Source of the DNA: Chloroflexota bacterium
GTDB taxonomy: Bacteria > Chloroflexota > UBA11872
Length of the DNA: 64,000 nt
Reading direction: 5' to 3'
Assembly: GCA_022826485.1 (NCBI GenBank)
Contig: JAJDUU010000034.1
Span: forward strand, 1 to 64,000
In this document: positions 31,316 through 40,361 of the stretch, in pieces
Layout of the letters: every line of letters starts with the position of its first letter
Numbering within the stretch: position 1 is the stretch's first letter
Notes under the pieces: model-generated
Told to the model about the DNA's origin: nothing
The model's input: the letters and a program-made list of their open reading frames with translations, nothing else
Databases searched by the model: none
Made by a program: the position numbers and the translations under genes

Positions 31316-33834
31316 CCGCGTAACTCCGCGCCCAACCGATGTTGCAGGGCTCGGACGACGCGGTTGTGCGCCTTGTCCGCTTGCTTGTCCGTGAGCGTGC
31401 GGTCGGGAGCGGCGTAGCTGAGGGCGTAGGCCAGGCTGCGCTTGCCGGCGGCGATCTGCTCGCCGCGATATTCGTCGAACATGCGCACGGATGCCAGGAG
31501 CGGCCGTCCGGCGCGCTGGATGGTCTCCAGCACCTCGGCCTGGGTCACGCCCTCGTCGACGACGACGGCCAGATCGCGCAGCGCGGCGGGGTACTCCGAC
31601 CAGGCCGTGAAGGACGGCGGGCCGGCCGAGGCTTCCCGCAGCGCGCCCACGTCCACGAGCAGCGCCCAGGCGCGCTCGTCCAGGTCATAGGCGGCGGCCA
31701 CCGCGGGCTCGATCGCACCATAGGCGGCCAGCGCCAGTCGGCCCTGCGTCGCAGCAGCCGCCTGACCTGCGGCAAACGTCGGGTGAACCACCTCGTCGTG
31801 GCTGACGGTGGACAGGTCAACGCCTGACCGGGCCAGCACTTCGTCGACGATGCCGCGGACGAACGGCAGCTCGACGGTCGCCGTCTCGTCCCAGCGTCCC
31901 GCGCTCAGGCGCTCACCGATTACGGCCGTGAGCAGCAGCGGTTCGTCCGGCAGATCGTCCTCGCGCGGCAGGAACGTCGGCTGGCACTCGAAGAGCAGCA
32001 GGTCGCGGTCGGTGTGGCGGCGATTCGCGCGCAGGGTCTCGAGCATCGTCGCCAGGCCGGTGAGCCGCAGCGTCGACTCGTCGGACGAGAGGGGATTGCG
32101 AATCTGCAGCGGCTCCCGGTGCAGCGGCAGCAGGCGGTCGGTGAGCGCGCGGCCGGCATCGTTCATGGCGGAGCCGTGGATGACTTCCCAGGTCTCGGCG
32201 TCGCCCAGCGGCGTGTCGGAATCGGCGTCCAGGAGGTCGGGCGACACCAGACGCGCCAGGCGGGCCTCGCTGGTGAGCGCATAGGTGACGCACTCGGTGA
32301 ATCCAAGGCCAATCATCACGTCCCGCAGCTCGTCGTCGCGCGGGTCGAGCTCGCCGGGCACCACGTCCGTCACGCCGCCGGTGGGCAGTGTGTTGGGAAT
32401 GCGGTCGTAGCCGAGCAGGCGGGCCACCTCTTCCACCACGTCGGCGGGCGTCGTCACGTCGCGACGCCAGAACGGCGGCTGCACGTGCAACAGGTCGCCA
32501 GATTCAGTCACGGTGAAGGCCAGCGCCTCCAGCGCGCGCCGCACCTCGGCGCGCTCGTACGCCAGGCCCATCAGCCGCTCGATGCGGTCGAAATGGAGCG
32601 CAACCGGCTCGGGCCGGCTGGGCGCCGGGTAGGCGTCGGCGGAGAGGAACTCGCCGCATCCGGCGCCGATTTCCTCGATGAACTGCACGCAGCGTCGCAG
32701 CGCGGGTTCGGTGAGCTCCGGCGGCAGGCCCTTTTCGAATCGGCGCGACGCCTCGCTGCGCAGCGCCAGCCGGTGCGCCGTCCGGCGAATGCTCACGGGG
32801 TCGAATGTGGCCGATTCCAAGAGCACGGTTGACGTGGCGTCGGTGACCTCGGTCGCCAGCCCGCCCATCACGCCCGCCAGCGCCACCGGGCCCTCGCCGT
32901 CCACGATGCAGAGCGTCTCGCCGGTGAGCTCCCGGTCCTGGCCGTCCAGCGTCACCAGCCGCTCGCCCGGTCGGGCCGTGCGGACGCCGATCAGACCGCC
33001 GCGAATGGTCTCCCAGTCGAACGCGTGCAGCGGCTGCCCGGTTTCGAGCATCACGTAGTTGGTCACGTCCACGATCGTGTTGATCGGCCGCATGCCCGCC
33101 AGCTCCAGCCGCTTGCGCAGCCAGGCGGGCGACTCGGCCACCTGGACGTCGCGGACGAACGCCGCGGAGTACCGGGCGCAGAGCGCCGGGTCGTCAATCT
33201 CGAGCTCGACCGTCGGCCACGGCTCACCGTCGCCGGCCCGAGCGGGGGGGATCGGCGAGCGGACATCGGCGCCGAACAGCGCGGCGGCCTCGCGCGCGAT
33301 GCCCAGCACCGAGAGGGCGTCGGGTCGGTTGGCCTTGAGCTCGAACTCGATCACCTCGTCGCCCAGGATCTCGGTCAAGGGCCGACCAACCGGGGCGTCG
33401 GGTTCCAGAATCAGGATGCCCTCGTGGTCGTCGCTCAGCCCCAGCTCGCGGTTGGAGCAGAGCATGCCGCGCGACACGACGCCGCGAATCTTCGTGGGCT
33501 TGAGCTCCTTGAGCCGCGGTTCGTCCGAGTAGGCGTCCCACAGCCGGGCGCCCTCGTGCGCGAAGGCGATCTTGTCGCCGACATTGAAGTTCCACGCGCC
33601 GCAGACGACCTGAAGCTCAGATTCGCCGGTGGTGACCGTGGGCAGGTTGAGCCGGTCGGCATTGGGATGCGGATCGATGCGCACGACCTCGCCCACCACC
33701 ACGCGGTCCCAGTGCTCGCCGGCGCGATGGATCTCAGCGACCTCGAAGCCAGCGTCGGTCAACCGCTGCGCGACCTGGTCAACCGGCGCGCCGACGCCGG
33801 CCAGCTCACACAGCCACTCAAATGGGACGCGCAC
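31312..33834 (-). CDS. pheT: phenylalanine-tRNA ligase beta subunit
   Basis: This is the 840-residue beta chain of the alpha2-beta2 PheRS. The tRNA-binding (EMAP-like) domain occupies about 40-155 (VVVGEVVRIDPHPNADRLNL). B3/B4 editing, B5 and catalytic-like domains follow. The C-terminal FDX-ACB anticodon domain has FDEYRGEQIAAGKRSLAYALSY. GTG start, with four bases between the pheS stop and it. It is the last gene of the rpmI-rplT-methyltransferase-pheS-pheT string. Confidence 0.97.
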   Translation of the reverse strand: MRVPFEWLCELAGVGAPVDQVAQRLTDAGFEVAEIHRAGEHWDRVVVGEVVRIDPHPNADRLNLPTVTTGESELQVVCGAWNFNVGDKIAFAHEGARLWDAYSDEPRLKELKPTKIRGVVSRGMLCSNRELGLSDDHEGILILEPDAPVGRPLTEILGDEVIEFELKANRPDALSVLGIAREAAALFGADVRSPIPPARAGDGEPWPTVELEIDDPALCARYSAAFVRDVQVAESPAWLRKRLELAGMRPINTIVDVTNYVMLETGQPLHAFDWETIRGGLIGVRTARPGERLVTLDGQDRELTGETLCIVDGEGPVALAGVMGGLATEVTDATSTVLLESATFDPVSIRRTAHRLALRSEASRRFEKGLPPELTEPALRRCVQFIEEIGAGCGEFLSADAYPAPSRPEPVALHFDRIERLMGLAYERAEVRRALEALAFTVTESGDLLHVQPPFWRRDVTTPADVVEEVARLLGYDRIPNTLPTGGVTDVVPGELDPRDDELRDVMIGLGFTECVTYALTSEARLARLVSPDLLDADSDTPLGDAETWEVIHGSAMNDAGRALTDRLLPLHREPLQIRNPLSSDESTLRLTGLATMLETLRANRRHTDRDLLLFECQPTFLPREDDLPDEPLLLTAVIGERLSAGRWDETATVELPFVRGIVDEVLARSGVDLSTVSHDEVVHPTFAAGQAAAATQGRLALAAYGAIEPAVAAAYDLDERAWALLVDVGALREASAGPPSFTAWSEYPAALRDLAVVVDEGVTQAEVLETIQRAGRPLLASVRMFDEYRGEQIAAGKRSLAYALSYAAPDRTLTDKQADKAHNRVVRALQHRLGAELRG

Positions 33835-33837
33835 GGG

Positions 33838-34860
33838 TCAGTGGAACTGCCGGAGGAACCGCAGATCGTTGCGGTAGAAGCTGCGGATGTCGGTGACGCC
33901 GTACTTCAGCATGGCGATCCGCTCCACGCCCATGCCGAAGGCGAAGCCCTGGTACACCTCGGGGTCGTAGCCGACGTTCGCCAGCACCGTGGGGTGCACC
34001 ATGCCGGCGCCGAGGATCTCGATCCAGCCACTGCCGCCGCAGACCGAGCAACCGCTGCCGTCGCAGGCGTGACACGACATCTCGGCTTCGGCGCTGGGCT
34101 CGGTGAAGGGGAAATAGCTGGCGCGAATCCGCAGGTCGCGGTCGGGGCCGAACATCGCGCGCACGAAGTGAGTGAGCGTGCCGCGCAGGTCGGCCATGGT
34201 GATGCGCTCATCGATGGCCAGCCCCTCGACCTGCATGAACTCGGACTCGTGCGAGGCGTCGCGGTTCTCGTAGCGATAGACCTTGCCGGGCACGATCACG
34301 CGCACCGGCGGGCGCACCTGCTCCATCACGCGCGCCTGCACCGGCGAGGTATGGGTCCGCAGCAGCAAGTCGCCGGGACGCGCCTGCTGCTGGAGATGGA
34401 AGGTGTCCCACATGTCGCGGGCGGGGTGGTCGGCGGGAATGTTGAGCAGCTCGAAGTTGTAGCGATCCCACTCGACCTCGGGTCCGCTGACGGCGCGGAA
34501 ACCCAGCGGCGCGAACACCGCGCGGATCTCGCGCAGGGTGCGTGTGAGGGGATGCAGCCGTCCCAGGCGCACCGGATAGCCGGGCATGGTGACGTCGGCG
34601 CCGGTCTCGTCCGCCGGACGGCTCAGTCTGTCGCGGTGGGCGGCAAGCGCTTCCTCGAGGGCTTGGCGCGCGGCGTTGGCGGCCTGGCCGGCGGCGCGGC
34701 GCTCCTCCGAGGGCAAATCCCGAATCGACCGCAGGATGCCGGTGAGCGCACTGCGCCGACCCAGGTGCGCCACGCGCCACGCTTCCAACGCGGCGTCGGA
34801 GCCGGCCTGCGACAGCTCGGCCCGCGCCTCGGCCAGCAGCTCGTCAATGCGCTCGTGCAC
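33838..34860 (-). CDS. pheS: phenylalanine-tRNA ligase alpha subunit
   Basis: This 340-residue catalytic chain charges tRNA-Phe. An N-terminal coiled coil (1-85) precedes the class II core. Motif 2 is YRYENRDASHESEFMQVEGL. Motif 3 is GFAFGMGVERIAMLKYGVTDIR. A CxxC/CxxC zinc-like cluster (SCHACDGSGCSVCGGSGW) is present, as in many bacterial PheS. I chose the GTG at 34860, giving the usual MHERIDEL-like beginning. The start overlaps the methyltransferase gene end by 17 bases. Confidence 0.96.
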   Translation of the reverse strand: MHERIDELLAEARAELSQAGSDAALEAWRVAHLGRRSALTGILRSIRDLPSEERRAAGQAANAARQALEEALAAHRDRLSRPADETGADVTMPGYPVRLGRLHPLTRTLREIRAVFAPLGFRAVSGPEVEWDRYNFELLNIPADHPARDMWDTFHLQQQARPGDLLLRTHTSPVQARVMEQVRPPVRVIVPGKVYRYENRDASHESEFMQVEGLAIDERITMADLRGTLTHFVRAMFGPDRDLRIRASYFPFTEPSAEAEMSCHACDGSGCSVCGGSGWIEILGAGMVHPTVLANVGYDPEVYQGFAFGMGVERIAMLKYGVTDIRSFYRNDLRFLRQFH

Positions 34861-35662
34861 CGGGCTCCTTGGTGGTGGAACCGGCCGCGCGCTGCCGCGC
34901 GGCCTCGAACAGGATAACGGCGGCCGCGGCAGCGGCGTTGAGCGATTCGACCTCGGCGTGCATGGGCACGCGGACGGCGGCGCGGCTGGCGGCGCGCCAC
35001 TCGGGCGACACGCCGGCGGCTTCGGCGCCGACGACGAGTCCGCTGGGACCGGTCCAGTCGATGTCGTGATAGACCAGATCGGCGTCGGCGCTGGCCGCGT
35101 AAATGTCGATCCCGGCGGCGAACGACTCGAGGTCCGCCGGATTCGCCACCTTGCGGATCGGCACTCGGAACTGACCGCCGGCGCCCGCGCGCATGGTCTT
35201 TGGGCTGTGAGCATCGGCGGTGCCGGGAGTGCAGATCACATTCGTGGCCCCCGCGGCGGCGGCGCTGCGCACCATGGCCCCGACGTTGCCCGGGTCTTGC
35301 ACGCCGTCAAGGACCAGCAGCAGTGCGGGTCCGGGGAGCGGCGGCGGGTCCGGCGCGGCGATCACGGCCAGGATTCCCTGCGGCGTCTCGGTGTCGGCGG
35401 CGGCGTTGAATACCCCATCGGTGCAACGGCGAATCGTGATGCCCTGCGCTGCGGCGTCGTTGACAACGGCCGCCGCGGCCGGAGACGGCTCCGCCACGCA
35501 CAGCACCGAATCGACCACCCCGGCGTGCAAGGCCTCGGCCACGAGCTTCGGGCCCTCAACGATGGTGTGACCGGTGCGGCGGCGCACGCTGCCCCGCTGG
35601 AGCGAACGGATATGGGCAACCGCCGGGTTGCGGGCACTGCGAATGAGCGGCGCTGGAGCCAC
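34844..35662 (-). CDS. TrmH/SpoU-family RNA 2'-O-methyltransferase
   Basis: This 272-residue rRNA or tRNA methyltransferase has an N-terminal L30e-like substrate domain (SARNPAVAHIRSLQRGS, IVEGPKLVAEAL). A trefoil-knot SPOUT domain follows with LVLDGVQDPGNVGAMVRSAAAAGA (motif 1), LVVGAEAAGVS (motif 2) and VPMHAEVESLNAAAAAAVILFEA (motif 3). The layout matches TsnR/RlmB-like enzymes. It sits between rplT and pheS, a position common in many bacteria. The target nucleotide is unknown. Confidence 0.92.
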   Translation of the reverse strand: MAPAPLIRSARNPAVAHIRSLQRGSVRRRTGHTIVEGPKLVAEALHAGVVDSVLCVAEPSPAAAAVVNDAAAQGITIRRCTDGVFNAAADTETPQGILAVIAAPDPPPLPGPALLLVLDGVQDPGNVGAMVRSAAAAGATNVICTPGTADAHSPKTMRAGAGGQFRVPIRKVANPADLESFAAGIDIYAASADADLVYHDIDWTGPSGLVVGAEAAGVSPEWRAASRAAVRVPMHAEVESLNAAAAAAVILFEAARQRAAGSTTKEPGARAH

Positions 35663-35675
35663 GGCCCCACCGCGC

Positions 35676-36029
35676 CTAGGCGGCGGCTTGCGCCGCCTTC
35701 ACCAGGTCCTCGAAGGCCTCGGGCTCGTTGAGCGCCAGGTCCGCCAGCACCTTGCGGTCGAGGTCGATGTTGGCTCGCCGCAGCCCGTGCATGAACTGGC
35801 TGTAGGTCATGCCCAGCGCGCGAGCGCGGGCGTTGATGCGCAGAATCCAGCCGCGCCGCATGTCGCGGCGCCGCGTGCGCCGGTGGGCGTAGGCATATTG
35901 CCGCGCGTGCATCAGGTCTTCGTTGGCGGCCTTGAACTGGCGGCTGCGCGCGCCCTTGTGACCGCGGACGGCCTTGAGGACGCGACGGCGGCGCTTGCGG
36001 CTGGCGACGCTGCGCTTGACTCGTGCCAT
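35676..36029 (-). CDS. rplT: 50S ribosomal protein L20
   Basis: This 117-residue large-subunit assembly protein has the conserved basic N-terminus VKRSVASRKRRRRVLKAVRGHKGARSR and later ARQYAYAHRRTRRRDMRRGWILRINARAR. In many bacteria L20 represses its own operon by binding the leader mRNA; no clear mimic was recognised here. It lies 12 bases after rpmI. Confidence 0.98.
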   Translation of the reverse strand: MARVKRSVASRKRRRRVLKAVRGHKGARSRQFKAANEDLMHARQYAYAHRRTRRRDMRRGWILRINARARALGMTYSQFMHGLRRANIDLDRKVLADLALNEPEAFEDLVKAAQAAA

Positions 36030-36041
36030 CGGCGACTCGTC

Positions 36042-36236
36042 CTAGCCGGCGAGCAGGCGCTTGGCCTGCTTGAGCTGTCCGCCGGTGATCGGTTGCTCGT
36101 GGCCCTTGGCGCGTCGCGAGCGGCGGCTCTTCTTGCGCCGCAGCGTCTGCGCCGTGCTCTTGGCGCACGTCACCTTGCCGTTGGCGGTCTTGCGCAGCCG
36201 CTTAACGGCCGCTTTGCGAGTTTTGAGTTTTGGCAT
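36042..36236 (-). CDS. rpmI: 50S ribosomal protein L35
   Basis: This 64-residue protein starts MPKLKTRKAAVKRLRKTANGK. The start is the ATG at 36236; an upstream extension in frame is not conserved-looking. It opens the translation operon. infC, which usually precedes it, is not in the window; instead a converging LRR lipoprotein gene ends 82 bases upstream. Confidence 0.97.
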   Translation of the reverse strand: MPKLKTRKAAVKRLRKTANGKVTCAKSTAQTLRRKKSRRSRRAKGHEQPITGGQLKQAKRLLAG

Positions 36237-36317
36237 AGGACAAGAAAACCGCGGCGCTGCACGCCGCGTTGCTTCAGGGTAGCACGAGCCAACCCACACC
36301 TCAGCGTCGCTCGAACT

Positions 36318-38096
36318 TCAGTTTGCCCCACAGAATGGCAGACCAAGCGTGTCGAGGTCGTTGTCGGAGACTTCGCGCAATCCCTCGTGGAGACAGCCCG
36401 TGAACCGGTTGTAGGCGAGCTGGAGCGCGCGCAGATTGGTGAGCCGGCCGAGCTCGGGTGGAACCGGTCCACTGAGAACATTGTGGTCGAGCCTCAGGAC
36501 CGCCAGATTGGCGAGGCTGCCGAACTCGGATGGGATCGGACCGTGCAGGCGGTTCGCCGAGAGATCCAGCACGCGCAGCTCGGACATACGGCCCAGCTCG
36601 GTCGGGATCGGCCCGCTGAGTTGGTTTTCCGCAAGTACCAGCGCCGTGACGCGACCGCTGTCGTCCGTGATGGCGCCGGCCCATTCACCCAGGGGCGCCT
36701 CGCTGAGCCAGTTGGCGCTGTGCACCCAGTTCGGCCCGTCGGTGGCGTGGTAGAGCGCGACGAGTGCCGCCCGGTCGGCGGCGATCGCGGACCGCAATCC
36801 CCCAGCCGACGCCTGATCCGCGACGGTGCAAAACGGCAGGCTGAGCTCGTGGAGGTCGCTGCGCGGCAACTCGCCCAGGGTAACCGGGATGCAGCCCCTG
36901 AACCGGTTGCCACCGGCGAGGTGCAGCAACGTCAAGTTGGCGAGACGACCGAGCTCCGCAGGTATCGCTCCGCGCAGCCGGTTGCCGCTCAGCCACAGCT
37001 CGTCCAAATCGGTGAGGCGGCCGAGCTCGGCAGGGATTGCCCCGCTGAGGCGGTTGTCCCTCAGGTCCAGCCCGACCAGATTGGCGAGCCCGCCCAATTG
37101 GGGTGGGATGCTCCCGCTGAGTTGGTTGGAACCAAGCATCAGCCCGACGAGATTTGCGAGCCGGCCCAATTCGGGCGGGATTGGCCCGCTGAGCTGGTTG
37201 GAACCAAGCACCAGCCAATACAGCTCGGTGAGCTCACCCAACTCGGGCGGGATCGGCCCGCTCAACCGGTTGTGGGAGAGGTCCAATCCCTCCAGACTGC
37301 CCAGCCGGCCCAACTCCGGCGGGATCAGCCCGGCGAAGTCGTTCCCCGCGAGCGACAGCTCGCGGAGATTGGCCAGACGGCCGAGGGCTGACGGTATCGC
37401 CCCGCTGAGTTGGTTGTCGCCGAGGTTCAGCCCGACCAGGCTCGAAAGCTCTCCCAATTCGGGCGGGATCGGCCCGTGCAGCCGATTGCCACGAAGATCC
37501 AGGAACTCCAGGTTGGCGAGCCGGCCCAACGCAGGCGGAATGGCTCCACGCAACTGGTTGAAACGAATCTCCAGCCGTCGCAGCCGGGAAAGATTGCCCA
37601 ATTCCGGCGGGATCGCCCCCATGAGCTGATTCCCAGAGAGCCACAGCGCTTCGAGACTGGCGAGGCGTCCCAGCGCAGCCGGGATTTCCCCGATCAGCCC
37701 ATTGTCTTCGAGCGCCAGTCGCGTGACGCGGCCAACCTCATCCGTGGTGACGCCGCGCCAATCCCCGAGCGGGGCGTCGCTCAGCCAGTTGGCGCTGTTC
37801 GCCCAGTTCGGTCCGTCGGTCGCGTGATAGAGCGCGGCCAGCACCTCCCGGCCCTGGTCGGCAGCGGACGCGGGCCTGCCGGTCGGCGCTGCCGTCGTGC
37901 GGGGCGTTGAGGTCGGCGGCGGGATGACCCGCGGAATCGCGGTGTGGTCGGGCGGGGGAACCGGGGTGAACGGCTCGGACGGGGCTGTCGTCGGCGTCGG
38001 GTCTGCCCTATCAGCCGTGTCGGCGGGAGCGTCGCACGCCATCGCCATCAGTACGCACGCGAGCAGAGAAGCGAGCGCGGCGGCGCGGATGTTCAT
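36318..38096 (-). CDS. secreted leucine-rich-repeat lipoprotein (plant-type LRR)
   Basis: This 592-residue exported protein has a signal peptide with lipobox LMAMACD (Cys21). A Thr/Pro-rich linker runs to about 80. The rest has two blocks. Each opens with ALYHATDGPNWxxSANWLS, then carries 24-residue repeats of the form LxxLxLxxNxLxGxIPxELGxL. The first block has about a dozen repeats, the second four. Each block ends in a similar Cys-bracketed cap (GCIPVTLGELPRSDLHELSLPFC-like and GCLHEGLREVSDNDLDTLGLPFC-like). GGAGG lies eight bases before the ATG. It is probably involved in surface recognition; the ligand is unknown. Confidence 0.92.
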   Translation of the reverse strand: MNIRAAALASLLACVLMAMACDAPADTADRADPTPTTAPSEPFTPVPPPDHTAIPRVIPPPTSTPRTTAAPTGRPASAADQGREVLAALYHATDGPNWANSANWLSDAPLGDWRGVTTDEVGRVTRLALEDNGLIGEIPAALGRLASLEALWLSGNQLMGAIPPELGNLSRLRRLEIRFNQLRGAIPPALGRLANLEFLDLRGNRLHGPIPPELGELSSLVGLNLGDNQLSGAIPSALGRLANLRELSLAGNDFAGLIPPELGRLGSLEGLDLSHNRLSGPIPPELGELTELYWLVLGSNQLSGPIPPELGRLANLVGLMLGSNQLSGSIPPQLGGLANLVGLDLRDNRLSGAIPAELGRLTDLDELWLSGNRLRGAIPAELGRLANLTLLHLAGGNRFRGCIPVTLGELPRSDLHELSLPFCTVADQASAGGLRSAIAADRAALVALYHATDGPNWVHSANWLSEAPLGEWAGAITDDSGRVTALVLAENQLSGPIPTELGRMSELRVLDLSANRLHGPIPSEFGSLANLAVLRLDHNVLSGPVPPELGRLTNLRALQLAYNRFTGCLHEGLREVSDNDLDTLGLPFCGAN

Positions 38097-38351
38097 GAGC
38101 GTTGCCTCCCACGGAGGCGCATGCACGGCGCACCGCGCGATGCCCGCAGCCCTATCCAACTGGTGGACGCGGGCAAGCATCACGCAAGCCCCGGTGACGG
38201 GCAACCGGGGGCGATCGCAGGCCCTGGGACAATCCCGTCACCTAGCGCCCGCGTGGTGACCCATGCCGATGACGCCGTGCGGTACAGTCGCCAACGAGGG
38301 AGGCCGGCCGCTGCGGTGTCGCGCGCCGCGACTCCCCGCTCAACGCGCCTC

Positions 38352-39080
38352 ATGCACATTGCCGTCTTTGCCGATGTCCACGCCAATCTGACCGCGCTGC
38401 GCGCGGTGCTCCGGGACATCGACGCCCGTGCTCCCTTCGATCTGATCGTGTCCAATGGCGACCAGATTCTGGGGGGGCCGCGGCCGCTGGAGACTTGGCG
38501 GGAGCTGCAGCGTATCGGCGCCTATTGCCTCTGCGGCAACACCGAGCGCGATCTTGAGACGGGCAAGTTCCCGCCGGAGCCCGCCGGCGGGAGGTGGCGC
38601 GATCGCATTCTCGAAGTCTTCGACTGGACAATCGCGGTGCTGCCGGATGACATCATCGCGAGCGCGGCGGCGCTGCCGCGTCGCCTGGAGCTGGACATCG
38701 AAGGTGGGCCGCTGCTGGTCATCAGCCACGCCAACGGCGTCAATCTGGATGAGTTCATCTGGGCCGACACCGACCCCGCGGAGCTCGACCGCTTGATGGG
38801 CACGCCACGCCCGGCGCTGCTGGTCGTCGGGCACATCCACGCCCCGCTGGATTTGCAGGTCGGGCCCACGCGCGTGCTGCGGGCGGGCAGCGTGGGATTG
38901 ATGTATGAAGCCAACGCCTTCAACCAGGCCCATTGGACCGAGATCACCTGGGATGCGACCGGATGCGCGTGGCACGCCACGCCGCACGCCGTGACCTGGG
39001 ACCACACAGCCGAGATCGCCGCGGGTCGCGCGGTTGGATATCCGGGTACGGAAATCCTGCCGGGATACGAGCGCGCGTAG
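38352..39080 (+). CDS. calcineurin-like metallophosphoesterase (YfcE/MPP class)
   Basis: This 242-residue phosphoesterase starts MHIAVFADVHANLTALRAVL (motif DxH), then VSNGDQILGG (GDxxx), YCLCGNTERD (GNxE/D), VISHANG and VVGHIHAPL (GHxH). All five metal-ligand blocks are present. Similar proteins are annotated as phosphodiesterases or diadenosine tetraphosphatase-like enzymes; the substrate is unknown. I chose the ATG at 38352; a longer upstream frame is antisense to the LRR gene. Confidence 0.9.
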   Translation: MHIAVFADVHANLTALRAVLRDIDARAPFDLIVSNGDQILGGPRPLETWRELQRIGAYCLCGNTERDLETGKFPPEPAGGRWRDRILEVFDWTIAVLPDDIIASAAALPRRLELDIEGGPLLVISHANGVNLDEFIWADTDPAELDRLMGTPRPALLVVGHIHAPLDLQVGPTRVLRAGSVGLMYEANAFNQAHWTEITWDATGCAWHATPHAVTWDHTAEIAAGRAVGYPGTEILPGYERA

Positions 39081-39149
39081 CGGGCGTCTTGTTCGCGGGG
39101 GCAATGGCTGCGATGCTTGCGGGTGAGAGGCATCGCGCTGGAGGCGACC

Positions 39150-39476
39150 ATGGGCGCACCGCTGGCGGAAGACACGATTCGCGACTCCCTGCGCGAGGTG
39201 ATCGACCCTGAGATTGGCATCAACATCGTTGACCTGGGGCTGATCTACGAGATCGAGCTTGCCCCCGCCGAGGCCGAGCCCGATGCCCACGACGTGTCGG
39301 TAACCATGACCCTGACGACGCCCGGATGCCCGGCCGGACCGCAAATCCTGCAGCAGGTGAAGCAGGTGGTCGAAGGCGTGCCCGGCGTGCACAGCATGGA
39401 GCTCGATCTCACGTTCAGCCCCCTATGGAACGAGGAGATGCTGAGCGAGGACGTCCGCTGGATTCTGGGCCGCTAG
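39150..39476 (+). CDS. DUF59 (MIP18/SufT-like) Fe-S assembly protein
   Basis: This 108-residue stand-alone DUF59 protein has REVIDPEIGINIVDLGLIYE and VTMTLTTPGCPAGPQI with the conserved Cys. DUF59 proteins (SufT, PaaD-like) help mature Fe-S proteins. I chose the ATG at 39150 with GGAGG six bases upstream; an alternative TTG at 39117 exists. The same domain is found at the N-terminus of Mrp at 2048-3121. Confidence 0.93.
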   Translation: MGAPLAEDTIRDSLREVIDPEIGINIVDLGLIYEIELAPAEAEPDAHDVSVTMTLTTPGCPAGPQILQQVKQVVEGVPGVHSMELDLTFSPLWNEEMLSEDVRWILGR

Positions 39477-39510
39477 ACCGACGGCGGCGGGCGGAGCTTG
39501 AGGCCGGGTA

Positions 39511-39530
39511 GGGCGGGTCGCGACCCGCCC
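39511..39530. repeat. perfect 20-bp palindrome (GGGCGGGT/ACCCGCCC family)
   Basis: GGGCGGGTCGCGACCCGCCC is its own reverse complement. Related palindromes lie at about 4733-4754, 46382-46405 and 58818-58840, with variable centres. It could fold into a hairpin terminator for the DUF59 gene. Confidence 0.8.
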
Positions 39531-39563
39531 CCACACGCGCCCCACCCGGGCTGAGGCGTCGGA

Positions 39564-40310
39564 ATGGCCGCACGCCGCGTGACTCGGCTCAGCTTCACCA
39601 AGCTGTCCCTGTTCGAGTTCTGCCCCACGGCCTATCGCTATCGCTACGTCGAGCGCGTGCCCACGCCCTTCGTGCCCCGCATCGTCGTCGGCTCGATCGT
39701 CCACTCGGTGCTCCACCGGCTCTTCGAGCGGCTGGTGGATCGCCGGCGGGTCGACAAGCAAGTCCTGGACCGGCTGCATGCGGACTACTGGGACCAGGCG
39801 CCTCAGCTTGACCGGGAGCGATTCCCGGACATGTGGCGGGACGGAAAGGCGCTTCTCGACGGGTACTGGTCGGCCAATCACGCCGACCTGGGCCGGCCGC
39901 TGCTGCTTGAATCGCGGTTTCGCTTTCGCCCGGACCCCGCGGCCGGCTTTTCCATCGAGGGCGTGATCGATCGGGTGGACGAGACGCCGTCAGGCGCGGC
40001 CATCATCGACTACAAGAGCGGTCGCCGCCCCGAGCGGCTGCCGGACCGCCTGCGCGCGCAACTGCACACCTACGCCTTGGGCGTGGAGCAGGTGCACCAG
40101 CGGCGCGTCGAACGCCTCGACGCCTACTTCCTGGCTGACAACGCCGGCATCTCGGTCACGCCGGATCCCGACTACAGCGACGCGTTGCTCGGACGGTATG
40201 CGGCGACGGCGGACAGCGTGGCGGCCGGGAGCTTTACGGCCACGCCCGGGCCGCACTGTGCCTGGTGCGACTTTCGCGACCGGTGCCCGTTTCGGGCGAC
40301 GGACGCCTAA
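39564..40310 (+). CDS. RecB-family PD-(D/E)XK nuclease with Fe-S cysteines
   Basis: This 248-residue nuclease resembles the C-terminal domain of AddB/RecB (PDDEXK_1) or Cas4. It has SFTKLSLFEFCPTAYRYRYVE with the first Cys, GSIVHSVLHRLFE (catalytic His), EGVIDRVDE (Asp), IIDYKSG (D-x-K) and QLHTYALGVEQV. The C-terminal CAWCDFRDRCPF gives three more cysteines, completing a four-Cys Fe-S arrangement. No cas genes are nearby, so a repair role is more likely than CRISPR adaptation. Confidence 0.9.
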   Translation: MAARRVTRLSFTKLSLFEFCPTAYRYRYVERVPTPFVPRIVVGSIVHSVLHRLFERLVDRRRVDKQVLDRLHADYWDQAPQLDRERFPDMWRDGKALLDGYWSANHADLGRPLLLESRFRFRPDPAAGFSIEGVIDRVDETPSGAAIIDYKSGRRPERLPDRLRAQLHTYALGVEQVHQRRVERLDAYFLADNAGISVTPDPDYSDALLGRYAATADSVAAGSFTATPGPHCAWCDFRDRCPFRATDA

Positions 40311-40361
40311 CGCTCAGCCCGCGCGGCCGTTGCCGTTCGCGCCGAAAATGGAGCCCGAGGG

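Noticed and set aside
39564-40310. Cas4 nuclease
   Set aside because: The PD-(D/E)XK fold with four cysteines fits Cas4, but no cas1/cas2, array or other cas gene is nearby. An AddB/RecB-type repair nuclease is the simpler call.
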